This document shows positions 14,339-21,600 of a stretch of 38,178 nt of DNA, in pieces (within the stretch, counting starts at the first letter, position 1; the number at the start of each line of letters is the position of its first letter). The stretch spans positions 1 through 38,178 of the forward strand of contig JAFSKK010000054.1 of NCBI GenBank assembly GCA_017448965.1. The letters are read 5' to 3'. The notes under the pieces were generated by a model that did not search any database, was not told the DNA's origin, and saw only the letters and a program-made list of their open reading frames with translations. This stretch comes from Bacteroidaceae bacterium (GTDB taxonomy: Bacteria; Bacteroidota; Bacteroidia; Bacteroidales; Bacteroidaceae). Position numbers and translations under genes: made by a program.

Positions 14339-15244
14339 TCAGCGGTTGATGAGTTTCAATTCCTTGGGCGAATATTTGTGGAACTTCTCGGCATGTTGAA
14401 TGTGGCTCACAAAAATGTCGATGATGGCATCGATGTCGCCCAAACAATGCATTTCTGTGGTCACTTTGCAGCCAGCACTCTGCAACAGGTTCGTCCATTC
14501 ACGAGCCATATCCATCGTGGATTGGTTGCTGGCCGTGAAGAGGAAGGGAATGAGGTGCACTTTCTTCACCTTTTCGTTTCTCAGTCGCTTAATGACACTT
14601 TCGGCTGATGGGTAGCCGCCCACCGCTCCTACGTACCATCCCTTCATGTCTTTGTCGTGAAGGGTGTAGTCAAGCATGGTGTATTGTGAGGCGTGTGTTC
14701 CCAAAAGGTTTGTGCACATCAGCACGTTGGCTTCCTTGGTGCTGCCGTATGCAGAGACGGTTGCATGGAGCGCTTTCTCATAGTCAGCGGCATCGTTCAG
14801 CAATGGGTCGCCCAGACGAACCTGCTTGAAGTGTGTTCTGGCTGCATCGACGGTGTAACGCAGAAATCGCATGTCGGCACCCTCCACAATGTCAGAAGAT
14901 TGTATCAGCACGTGTGTGTAGCCGTCCTTTCGCAGTTGGGTGAACAACTCATCGGGTGTGGGCATATAGTTAACACCATTGCTGTTTTTCTGTCGGATGA
15001 GGCTGCGCGAAGTCCATGCCTCGCGAAAGTCGTAGCTGGGGTAGGCCTGATGGATGCGGGTGTTGAAGCGGTCGATGCGTTGTTGCGAGGTGGCGTCTTC
15101 AGCCCCGACATGCACCGCTACCACGACGGCTTTGTCGCCTTCGCGCATGGTCTCGAACATGTCTTGTTCCAGTTCAGTTTCCTGTGCTGCCATGTGGAGA
15201 CAGAAGGAGAACAAAGCGATGAGTATGAGGTGGATTCTATTCAT
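14339..15244 (-). CDS. CbiK-like (anaerobic cobaltochelatase family) periplasmic protein lacking catalytic His
   Basis: 301 residues with signal peptide MNRIHLILIALFSFCLHMAAQ, so it is exported. The rest follows the CbiK fold: early β-strand VVVAVHVGAE, central Y-x-x-L-D block (SQYTMLDYTL), GGYPSAESVIKRL, KKVHLIPFLF and a final CLGDIDAI segment. True CbiK enzymes, which put Co2+ (or iron) into sirohydrochlorin, carry His in MGHGT and in GDHAxND. Here the equivalents read MCTNLLGTH (176-184; Thr178 in place of the first His) and TASNQSTMD (237-245; Gln241 in place of the second). It is therefore probably not a normal chelatase and may bind tetrapyrrole or metal. It overlaps the upstream ATPase gene by 8 bp, which suggests a joint uptake role. 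Confidence 0.75.
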   Translation of the reverse strand: MNRIHLILIALFSFCLHMAAQETELEQDMFETMREGDKAVVVAVHVGAEDATSQQRIDRFNTRIHQAYPSYDFREAWTSRSLIRQKNSNGVNYMPTPDELFTQLRKDGYTHVLIQSSDIVEGADMRFLRYTVDAARTHFKQVRLGDPLLNDAADYEKALHATVSAYGSTKEANVLMCTNLLGTHASQYTMLDYTLHDKDMKGWYVGAVGGYPSAESVIKRLRNEKVKKVHLIPFLFTASNQSTMDMAREWTNLLQSAGCKVTTEMHCLGDIDAIIDIFVSHIQHAEKFHKYSPKELKLINR

Positions 15245-16313
15245 ACGGAGTCATGTCGGCCGCTTCGCGGATGGCCGAAATTTGATGTTTCGTAATGGCA
15301 GGCACAATCATGTGCACCAGATGGGCAATCTTGTCCACTTTGATGCTCTCTTTCCCTTTTTCCAGCATGCGATAGGTGCCGTCTCCTGGGATTTTGATGG
15401 TCACGTCATTCGTGGCGTTGCTGCCTTCGGCTGATGCTACAGGACGCATGCCGTTTCTTGTCAGAGCCTTGCTGCAGAGACGATATTCCAGTGTATCTGG
15501 GTTGCCTTCCACAATGATGTCTCTGGCGGTCTCGTATTCGATGGAGAATGTGCACGACTCGCAGTCGAAAATCATTCCTTTTTTGTTGAAGTAGCGTTCG
15601 ATGCTGCCGTCCAGACTTAGGTCTTCGGGCAAGCCTGTGGTGAGTCCCATTTCGCGGTCGAGCAACCACACTTGGTCGGCCACTTGCAGGGCATGTTCCA
15701 AATCGTGTGTGCTCATGAAGATGGTCTTCTTCAGAGCTTTGGCTAATCGATGCAGCAGAAGCATCATGGAAACCTTGCTGGGGTAGTCGAGGTAAGCCGT
15801 GGGTTCGTCTAACAGGATGATAGGTGTCTCTTGGGCAATGGCTTTGGCAATCATCACCTTTTGCCGTTCACCGTCGGAGAGCGTTTGCATCTTTCTGGAT
15901 GCCAGTTCTTCGATGCCGACCCATCCAAGACATTTTGCTACGATAGTCTTGTCCTTTTCTGTGAGTTTTCCCCAGAAATCCGTGTAAGGACTGCGTCCCA
16001 TCGACACCACTTCTTCTGCAGTCATGTTTTTGATGTCTGAATTGTCTGTCAGCACTACGCTGACGAGGCGTGCCAGTTCCTTGCTCTTGTAGTTTTGTGT
16101 GTCTTGCCCCATCACTTCCACTCTGCCGTCCAAGGCCGGCTGGAACGCTGCCAATGTGCGCAGCAATGTCGATTTGCCTGCACCATTCGGTCCGAGCAGG
16201 CAAGTCATCTCGCCACTATTGAGTGTGGCATTCAACGCTTTGGCGATGATTTTCTCACCGCCTTTCACTTTGTAACCTGTTGTAAGGTCTTTCAGTTCAA
16301 TAGAAATGCTCAT
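15237..16313 (-). CDS. FecE/BtuD-type ABC transporter ATPase with C-terminal extension
   Basis: 358 residues. Walker A is GPNGAGKST (Lys47), signature LSDGERQK, Walker B IILLDEP, and an H-loop in STHDLEHAL. This is the pattern of ATPases driving iron-siderophore, haem or cobalamin import (FecE/FepC/BtuD). Standard members have about 255 residues. Here about 100 extra residues follow the core (from about 255: MIFDCESCTFSIEYETARD…), perhaps a regulatory domain; the family is not recognised. No permease or binding protein is in the window, but the next gene is a CbiK-like periplasmic protein with an 8-bp overlap, so a corrinoid, haem or metal role is likely. It heads the operon. Confidence 0.88.
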   Translation of the reverse strand: MSISIELKDLTTGYKVKGGEKIIAKALNATLNSGEMTCLLGPNGAGKSTLLRTLAAFQPALDGRVEVMGQDTQNYKSKELARLVSVVLTDNSDIKNMTAEEVVSMGRSPYTDFWGKLTEKDKTIVAKCLGWVGIEELASRKMQTLSDGERQKVMIAKAIAQETPIILLDEPTAYLDYPSKVSMMLLLHRLAKALKKTIFMSTHDLEHALQVADQVWLLDREMGLTTGLPEDLSLDGSIERYFNKKGMIFDCESCTFSIEYETARDIIVEGNPDTLEYRLCSKALTRNGMRPVASAEGSNATNDVTIKIPGDGTYRMLEKGKESIKVDKIAHLVHMIVPAITKHQISAIREAADMTPYE

Positions 16314-16321
16314 AATGGTTG

Positions 16322-16329
16322 CAAAGGTA
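16322..16329 (-). promoter_or_regulatory. -7 element of the ATPase operon
   Basis: TACCTTTG on the minus strand, only 8 bp before the ATG at 16313. A start site 5-7 nt downstream would give an almost leaderless mRNA. No clear -33 box was found. Confidence 0.5.
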
Positions 16330-16394
16330 CGGATTTTTCATGAATAATTGCTCATTGTTCATTGATAATTAGTTCTAAATTTCAAATCTTTCCG

Positions 16395-16402
16395 TATCTT
16401 TG
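16395..16402 (+). promoter_or_regulatory. -7 element upstream of the HMA-like gene
   Basis: TATCTTTG, 39 bp before ATG 16442, fits TAnnTTTG; the -33 box is weak. It diverges from the minus-strand ATPase promoter, with about 65 bp between the two -7 boxes. Confidence 0.5.
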
Positions 16403-16441
16403 CCCCGACAAAATAGAAACAAATAAAAAAAGAAAAGAAAA

Positions 16442-16801
16442 ATGAAAAGAACATTGACAATGATGGTGGTGGCGCTGCTGATGAGTGTTACCGCAATGGC
16501 TCAAGATTGGAAAGTGCTGGTAGTGAAGACCACGCCAGAAGTGCAGAATGTGGAAGCGCAGACGAAGGTGAAGAACCAACTTCGACTGACTACAGGTGTG
16601 AAGAAAGTGGAGGCAGATTTTGTGTCCAAGCAGGTGATGGTGACCTACGACCCTAAGAAGACCGACCAGAAGAAAATCGTGGCTGCCTTGAAGAAAAATG
16701 GTTATGAGACGACTGTGGTGAGCGACGGAAATGCACCAAAAAAAGCATCGGTGCAGACACCTGTGGATGGCACTTCTGGGGCTTCAAAGCAGAAGAAATG
16801 A
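16442..16801 (+). CDS. Periplasmic HMA-fold protein without CxxC
   Basis: 119 residues: signal peptide MKRTLTMMVVALLMSVTAMAQ, then a domain that reads like a heavy-metal-associated βαββαβ fold (VLVVKTTPEVQN…TGVKKVEADFVSKQVMVTYDP…IVAALKKNGYET). In copper-type HMA domains the first loop contains CxxC. Here it reads TTPEVQNVEAQT with no Cys, so metal binding of the usual kind is unlikely. The tail is a flexible Lys/Ser/Thr-rich stretch. It is divergent from the ATPase operon. A protein-protein or altered ligand role is inferred. Confidence 0.75.
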   Translation: MKRTLTMMVVALLMSVTAMAQDWKVLVVKTTPEVQNVEAQTKVKNQLRLTTGVKKVEADFVSKQVMVTYDPKKTDQKKIVAALKKNGYETTVVSDGNAPKKASVQTPVDGTSGASKQKK

Positions 16802-16877
16802 GCATTAGACCCTTCTGGCGTGAAAAGGTGCGTAAATGCTAATTTTTGTTACTTTTTTGATTATTTTGTGAGAAAAT

Positions 16878-16909
16878 TTGTTGGAAAGTATTTTTCTCTC
16901 TATATTCGC
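16878..16909 (+). promoter_or_regulatory. Probable manC promoter
   Basis: TTTG 16878-16881, 20-bp spacer, TATATTCG 16902-16909 (two mismatches to TAnnTTTG). This would give a leader of about 115 nt before ATG 17031. Confidence 0.45.
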
Positions 16910-17030
16910 AATGTGAAACGCTGAATCAGTAGGCTCAAGGCTGGTTTGTTCGTGGTGTTGACTGTGGAGGCGTAAATCACAAACTATTGATAACTAACCT
17001 GATTGATTCAATCAAACCTATCGAGTGAAT

Positions 17031-18119
17031 ATGGACAAAAGGAATTATTGTGTGATATTGGCTGGAGGACTGGGTACACGACTTTGGCCAATGAGCCGTG
17101 AGAAGAAACCCAAGCAGTTCATCGATGTGTTGGGTACGGGAAAGACGTTGTTACAGATGACCTATGAGCGGTTTGCCAGTTGTGTGGATACCGACAACAT
17201 CATCATCGTGACTAACGAAAACTATCGCCAGTTGGTGATGGAGCAGATACCAGGCTTGAAGTATGAGAATGTGTTGATGGAACCGATGCGCCGCAACACC
17301 GTGCCAGCCGTTACATGGGCTGCATTGGAAGTGGAGAGGCGTTGCCCAGAGGGGCGTTTCATCGTGAGCCCTTCCGACCAAAATGTGGTGGACATCAATG
17401 CTTTCTGCGAAGATATGCTCAAGGGACTGGATTATGTGGGAGAACGAAAAGTGCTGCTCACTTTGGGCGTGAAGCCCACACGGGCAGAGGAGTCGTTCGG
17501 CTACATCCAGATGGCGGAGGAACGTACTGACTATGGTCGCATCTACAAGGTGCAGAGTTTCACGGAGAAACCTGCCAACGAGTTTGCCCGCCTCTTCTAC
17601 GAAAGTGGAGAATTTCTTTGGAACACAGGACTCTTCATGTGGCGTGCCGATACCTTCTTGGAGGCCGTGAAGAGTGCCAGCGAAGAGTTCTCCAGTATTG
17701 TGGAGAAGGTGGTGGAGACCTATAATGCAGGTGACTACATTGCCGACCTCTTGATGGAACTTTTCACGAAGTGCCCGAACATGAGCCTCGAACAGAGTGT
17801 GTTGGAGAAGGCTGACAACGTGGATGTGATGCAATGCAACTTTGGTTGGGCAGACCTCGGCACCTGGGCGGCTGTGCATGAAGCGTTGCCGCAGTCGGAC
17901 ATGGGCAATGTGGTTATCGACTCTAAGTCGCTCCTCTACGACTGCAAGGACTGCATCATCAAACTGCCTGACGGACACGTTGCTGTGGTGCAGGGATTGG
18001 AAGACTATGTGGTGGTGGAGGAAGGCAATGTGCTGGTCATCTGCAAGAAGGGAGACCAGAAGAATATCCGCAAGTTTGTGAACGATGCGCAACTGAACTT
18101 GGGAGAAGAGTTCGTGTGA
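17031..18119 (+). CDS. manC: Mannose-1-phosphate guanylyltransferase
   Basis: 362 residues, cytoplasmic. Makes GDP-mannose from mannose-1-phosphate and GTP, the precursor for GDP-fucose and mannosylated surface glycans. The nucleotide-binding signature is GGLGTRLWPMSREKKPKQF (residues 12-30), the sugar-phosphate site is FTEKP (177-181), and the WNTGLFMW block is present. The C-terminal isomerase cupin of bifunctional ManC/AlgA is absent; this is the short form. ATG 17031 was chosen over a GTG two codons earlier. The gene stands alone, ending in a long hairpin. Confidence 0.92.
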   Translation: MDKRNYCVILAGGLGTRLWPMSREKKPKQFIDVLGTGKTLLQMTYERFASCVDTDNIIIVTNENYRQLVMEQIPGLKYENVLMEPMRRNTVPAVTWAALEVERRCPEGRFIVSPSDQNVVDINAFCEDMLKGLDYVGERKVLLTLGVKPTRAEESFGYIQMAEERTDYGRIYKVQSFTEKPANEFARLFYESGEFLWNTGLFMWRADTFLEAVKSASEEFSSIVEKVVETYNAGDYIADLLMELFTKCPNMSLEQSVLEKADNVDVMQCNFGWADLGTWAAVHEALPQSDMGNVVIDSKSLLYDCKDCIIKLPDGHVAVVQGLEDYVVVEEGNVLVICKKGDQKNIRKFVNDAQLNLGEEFV

Positions 18120-18129
18120 GAAATATTGA

Positions 18130-18223
18130 AGAATTGAAAAATTGAAGGATTGAAGTTTTTGGCTGACGCGATGTGAAAACACGCCGAATGGCCAACTTCA
18201 ATCCTTCAATTTTTCAATTCTTT
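18130..18223. terminator. Long hairpin between convergent genes
   Basis: A perfect inverted repeat of about 29 bp: arms 18130-18158 and 18195-18223, both built of ATTGAA-type units (GAATTGAAAAATTGAAGG), with A/T-rich ends. It lies between manC (+) and the TlpA-like gene (-) and can act as a terminator for both. ATTGAA-rich hairpins of this type appear to be a repeat family. Confidence 0.7.
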
Positions 18224-18227
18224 AATT

Positions 18228-19382
18228 TTATAACAGTTTCTGGATGTTTTCTTCCAATGTGCCTTCCATGAAGTCGCTGCGGACAACAATCTCGTTGGCT
18301 CTGTTCACGAGGAAGAATGTGGGCAGGTTGGTCACGTTGTAGATTTTTGTGGCCGATCCGTCTGTCTCATGCACACACACCCAGGGGAGATTTTCGCATG
18401 AGAACTTCCAGAAGTGAATGTCTTCGTCCAGCGAGATCTGGAAAATCTCGAAGCCCTGTGCATGATATTTCTCATAGAGGGTGCGCAGTTGTCGCATACG
18501 TTCTTTTGATTCTTCTGCGCTATAGGCGGTGAAGTCGATGAGCGCCACTTTCCCCTTCAGTTCTGTAACACTATGCAGCTGGCTGTTGATATCGGGCAGC
18601 GTGATGTCGATGATGCCCGTTTCCGACACTTTCTCCTCGTCCACTTCCATCACCCGCTGTTGTGGTGGAGCCGTGTTGTCCATTCCCTTGATGGCCATGT
18701 TGCACAGTTGCTTTGTGCGTGGCGCATCAGGGTAATTGCCGTCCCATGCTGTCGCTACAGTTGCGTAGCACTTCACGTCGTTGCGGTCGGTCAGCGGATT
18801 GAATAGTTGGAACGTGCCCTGCAGGTCGGTCAGACTTTGGCACACGGCATAGTAGGCCGCTGCTGATTTCGGCTCTGCGTAGATGTACTCCTGTTTCATC
18901 CGTTCCTTGTAGGCGTTGAGGATGCTTTTGATGCTGTCCACTTGGTCGCCCGGATACATGTCCTCGTTCCGCTCAATCTCCACCATCTGAGCCTGCACCT
19001 GTTGCTGCATCAGGCTTATCTCTTTGATTTTCTGACTGCTTTCGTTCCCTGCGATGGTGTATGCCTTCTCCATCGTTGGCAGTTTGGCCTTGATGGTGAT
19101 GGTCTCTGTGCTGTCCACCGCAAAGTTCACCAAGTGTTCCCCCACTTGCAACGCATAAAACTCAGGCGCCCCATTGGGAGCTGTCGCCTTGAACGAGAAA
19201 GTCCCGTCCTCCTTCAGTTTCACAGAGTCCAATTTTTGTACTCCATCCAGCGAACTCTGGATGAAGTACAGCATAGAGTCTTTCGCCCCTTCAATCGTTC
19301 CCTCCACACAGAACTTGGGCTCCTTGTCGCAGGCGGTCAGCATCATCAATCCAGCCGCTATCATCGTCAGTGTCTTTTTCAT
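18228..19382 (-). CDS. DUF4369/TlpA-like lipoprotein lacking the CxxC active site
   Basis: 384 residues from ATG 19382 (MKKTLTMIAAGLMMLTAC, lipobox LTAC, Cys18). An upstream in-frame start at 19502 is rejected because the promoter lies between. Residues about 20-120 form a DUF4369 domain (VEGTIEGAKDSMLYF…), then a helical linker. Residues about 255-384 form a TlpA/thioredoxin fold (IDITLPDINSQLHSVTELKG…VALIDFTAYSAEESKERM…NLPTFFLVN). At the position of WCxPC the sequence is YSAEES, so no redox Cys pair exists; the cis-Pro (LPTF) is kept. It is likely a periplasmic binding or scaffold protein and not a thiol oxidoreductase. Confidence 0.85.
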   Translation of the reverse strand: MKKTLTMIAAGLMMLTACDKEPKFCVEGTIEGAKDSMLYFIQSSLDGVQKLDSVKLKEDGTFSFKATAPNGAPEFYALQVGEHLVNFAVDSTETITIKAKLPTMEKAYTIAGNESSQKIKEISLMQQQVQAQMVEIERNEDMYPGDQVDSIKSILNAYKERMKQEYIYAEPKSAAAYYAVCQSLTDLQGTFQLFNPLTDRNDVKCYATVATAWDGNYPDAPRTKQLCNMAIKGMDNTAPPQQRVMEVDEEKVSETGIIDITLPDINSQLHSVTELKGKVALIDFTAYSAEESKERMRQLRTLYEKYHAQGFEIFQISLDEDIHFWKFSCENLPWVCVHETDGSATKIYNVTNLPTFFLVNRANEIVVRSDFMEGTLEENIQKLL

Positions 19383-19399
19383 CTTTCCAAATCTTTTTG

Positions 19400-19430
19400 C
19401 AAAAGTACGGTAAAAGCCCGACATGACAAA
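19400..19430 (-). promoter_or_regulatory. Promoter of the TlpA-like lipoprotein gene
   Basis: Minus strand: TTTG (19430-19427), 19-bp spacer, TACTTTTG (19407-19400). The start site near 19393 fixes the start codon at 19382. Confidence 0.82.
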
Positions 19431-19586
19431 AAGAACAACACAAAAAGTGAAAGCACCACGATGATTTACCTGCTTCTTCCTCCAAAAGCATGCTGATTCC
19501 ATTTCTTCTCAATCTTCTCATCGCCCATTTCCTCTCATTCCCCTCTTCCACAGCCTCGTTTCTTCCTCTTCCACAGCCTCCAAACC

Positions 19587-19651
19587 GACGTCCCCGACGT
19601 CGGTCGACCGATGTCCCCGATGTCGGTCAACCGATGTCCCCGACATCGAAT
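19587..19651. repeat. Array 2: three 19-bp near-palindromes, 23-bp period
   Basis: CCGACGTCCCCGACGTCGG (19587-19605), CCGATGTCCCCGATGTCGG (19610-19628) and CCGATGTCCCCGACATCGA (19633-19651). The starts are exactly 23 bp apart with 4-bp spacers (TCGA, TCAA). Unit 1 is a perfect palindrome around CCC, unit 3 almost so, and unit 2 is imperfect. Motifs CTTCCACAGCCTC on the left and GGGGCAGTGGAAG on the right form an inverted flank shared with array 1. A promoter lies about 110 bp downstream. Confidence 0.8.
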
Positions 19652-19763
19652 CAGGGGCAGTGGAAGCGCCCTCTTAGTGTTTGTGTCGTAAGGGAATCCG
19701 AGGTTTTTCCATGCTCGCAACATCAGCATTTCCACCCCTTGCAAAAAGATTTTTCCAAAATTG

Positions 19764-19794
19764 TTGTACGATTCAAAATTGTTTTGTAATTTTG
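19764..19794 (+). promoter_or_regulatory. Promoter of the DUF4160/DUF2442 pair
   Basis: TTG 19764-19766, 20-bp spacer, TAATTTTG 19787-19794. The neighbourhood (TTTTTCCAAAATTGTTGTACG, ATTCAAAATTGTTTTG) resembles that of the promoter at 688-718, which suggests that the array plus promoter is duplicated as a block. Confidence 0.75.
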
Positions 19795-19830
19795 CCACAA
19801 AGTTTTAGTCATTCGACCAATATAGAAGAA

Positions 19831-20121
19831 ATGCCCAAGGTCTTAGTGTATATTACAGCCAAAGTAATGTGGATGTTCCTGTTCTACAACAAGGACTACA
19901 ATGAGAATCGTGCACATGTGCATATCGGCAAGAAAGACACACAGAATCTCTGTAAGATATGGCTTGAGCCAATGGTGGAAATAGCCAAGCAGGGTGATTT
20001 GACAGATACACAGGCGAAAGAGGTGCTGAATCTGGCCGAGACATACCGAGAAAAGTTGCTTCATCAATGGGCGAATTTCAAAGAAGGTAAAGTTATTCGT
20101 ATCATTAAAATAAAGAAATAG
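19831..20121 (+). CDS. DUF4160 protein (putative toxin-antitoxin-like pair, first gene)
   Basis: 96 residues: MPKVLVYITAKVMWMFLFYNKDYNENRAHVHIG…KIWLEPMVEIAKQGDLT…. The short strand plus HVH motif and WLEP are typical of DUF4160, which usually begins MPxVxxxxxxxFxFYxxExxxxPHVHV. Start ATG 19831 is downstream of the promoter. The next gene is a DUF2442 protein 3 bp away. DUF4160-DUF2442 pairs are frequent and are often suggested to be toxin-antitoxin or regulatory modules; biochemical function is, to my knowledge, not settled. Confidence 0.82.
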   Translation: MPKVLVYITAKVMWMFLFYNKDYNENRAHVHIGKKDTQNLCKIWLEPMVEIAKQGDLTDTQAKEVLNLAETYREKLLHQWANFKEGKVIRIIKIKK

Positions 20122-20124
20122 AAT

Positions 20125-20397
20125 ATGTTCAACAAAGAAGGATATTGGGATGTGAAGCCACAGATTAAATCGGTAGGCTTCCCGAAGCGAGGCAAATTTC
20201 AAGTGGATTTGCAAGATGGTCGTGTGATTGTCATGCCAATTTCCGCCTTCCCCAGCATCAAGAAAGTCCCCCTCAAAGAGCGTGGAAACTGGTATCTGAT
20301 GGGTGGAGGTGTCTCTTGGGACTCATGTCCAGAAGTGATTCACATTGAGCAGATTCTTGGTGACTATCAGAAATATGGGCATGAGGCTTCGGCATAG
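20125..20397 (+). CDS. DUF2442 protein (partner of DUF4160)
   Basis: 90 residues: WDVKPQIKSVGFPKRGKFQVDLQDGRVIVMPISAFPSI…RGNWYLMGGGVSWDSCPEVIHIEQIL. The strand-rich start, DGR-(V/I)-x-V-x-(L/I) core and closing (V/I)SWxxxPEDIxxE-like block fit DUF2442. Spacing of 3 bp to the DUF4160 gene shows co-transcription. It might bind DNA as the antitoxin-like partner (inference). Confidence 0.82.
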   Translation: MFNKEGYWDVKPQIKSVGFPKRGKFQVDLQDGRVIVMPISAFPSIKKVPLKERGNWYLMGGGVSWDSCPEVIHIEQILGDYQKYGHEASA

Positions 20398-20493
20398 CAT
20401 TTGATGCTTCATGTCTGATGAAACACACGGCGGGGAGACGTTCTTGTTGACCATCTCCCCACTGGTGTTTATATTGGAAACCGACAAACTGTT

Positions 20494-21321
20494 TTACTCC
20501 GTTGTGAAGTACCCCTTGCCATGGCACTGGGTACAGGGTATATGAGAATGTCCAGATGAAGCCCAATAGGTTTTTCCACAGGTGCTGCAATATCGTCGGT
20601 CGCCCATGCCGTATGTTGGGACGCCGCTTTCTCTGACAATCGTTTTATTGCCGTGACAAAGCGGGCAGGTGTGTCTTGTCGGAGTGGATTTTGTTGTCCC
20701 CGAATTGGTGGTGTTTCGGCTGCCGCCAGAGGAACTTCCGTTGTTGTACCCTCCACTCGTGTATCCTCCACCTGTATTGTGCTTGGGCATGGTTGTCTCC
20801 CCCTTGCTGACCGTATTTACAAATGTGAGTGAGCCAAATCCAGGGGATGGCATGTCGGTTTCGTAGCTCATGTTGTAATTGGAGTCAACAATCCACCACT
20901 TTGTTGCATTGCCAAATCCAGCTAAAAGGTCATCCCCGTACACCTTCCTCCCATCTGGCTTTGTATGCGCATACTCGCACTTCACGCCACCTACCATTAT
21001 ATAATCATCGTAAAATTCTGCTTCAAACGTGAAGTCCCCAACATCAGATGTGTATTCGCCTGTATTGACGCAAAGACTCTGCCCACTTTTTGTGTATGTG
21101 CCTTTGTGGCGGAGATCTGAGGAAGATACTTTACTAACTGAAACAGATGATTCAGGCATAATATTTCTATTTGAATTTATCTCTTTTTCCCATTCTGCTT
21201 CCTGTTCTTCAAGTGGTCCGAATTTGTCTTCAGACGTGGTGACTTTCCCCAATTGGGCATACATTGGCATAGGAACGCTTAGAAGAATGATTGCGATTGC
21301 CTTAAATGTTGATAGTTTCAT
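20494..21321 (-). CDS. Secreted protein with DnaJ-like Cys motifs
   Basis: 275 residues with signal peptide MKLSTFKAIAIILLSVPMPMYAQ. The middle part is β-rich (TYTKSGQSLCVNTGEY…WWIVDSNYNMSYE). Next is a Gly/Ser/Asn/Thr-rich linker (about 183-215: HNTGGGYTSGGYNNGSSSGG…). The C-terminus has Cys pairs CPLCHG, CSTCGK and CTQCHGKG, resembling the zinc-binding CxxCxGxG modules of DnaJ. Such motifs on an exported protein are uncommon. No clear TAnnTTTG promoter with a -33 box was found; TAGGTTTG on the minus strand at 21387-21380 is a weak candidate. Function unknown. Confidence 0.7.
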   Translation of the reverse strand: MKLSTFKAIAIILLSVPMPMYAQLGKVTTSEDKFGPLEEQEAEWEKEINSNRNIMPESSVSVSKVSSSDLRHKGTYTKSGQSLCVNTGEYTSDVGDFTFEAEFYDDYIMVGGVKCEYAHTKPDGRKVYGDDLLAGFGNATKWWIVDSNYNMSYETDMPSPGFGSLTFVNTVSKGETTMPKHNTGGGYTSGGYNNGSSSGGSRNTTNSGTTKSTPTRHTCPLCHGNKTIVRESGVPTYGMGDRRYCSTCGKTYWASSGHSHIPCTQCHGKGYFTTE

Positions 21322-21339
21322 TTTACTTGCTATTTTAGG

Positions 21340-21600
21340 TTAATAAATAAACAGTCGTCGCCTCGATGGAAAGTCTGCACAAACCTATGGACATAAGAAA
21401 AGCGCAGACTCGCCATACTCTGACACAGGTCTGCGACAACCTCTAATACACTATGGTGAAGCCTGCACTTGTGAGTGCAGCACCAACATGTATTAGTTTT
21501 ACCCTTATTCTCTTGTTCGAGGTCGCAGTTCGTGTCAGAGATTTGAGCAAATAAAATGTCATGCCTTTCTTCAAAGCACGTCGCAATGATAATGAGATTC
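21340..21600. ncRNA. Candidate structured RNA / cruciform element
   Basis: Nested perfect stems: CTCTGACAC 21418-21426 with GTGTCAGAG 21532-21540; CTGCGAC 21431-21437 with GTCGCAG 21522-21528 (plus CCTC/GAGG next to it); CTAATACA 21443-21450 with TGTATTAG 21489-21496; GGTG 21455-21458 with CACC 21481-21484; CTGCACT 21463-21469 with AGTGCAG 21474-21480. A separate hairpin, AGTCTGC 21372-21378 with GCAGACT about 21404-21410, lies to the left. The total length and one long, interrupted hairpin resemble a 6S-like or msr/msd-like shape, but no sequence signature allows a name. The strand is not clear. It lies between two divergent genes. Confidence 0.5.

Noticed and set aside
19383-19502. N-terminal extension of the TlpA-like lipoprotein
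   Set aside because: The promoter 19430-19400 is inside this stretch, and MKKTLTMIAAGLMMLTAC at 19382 is a proper lipoprotein signal.
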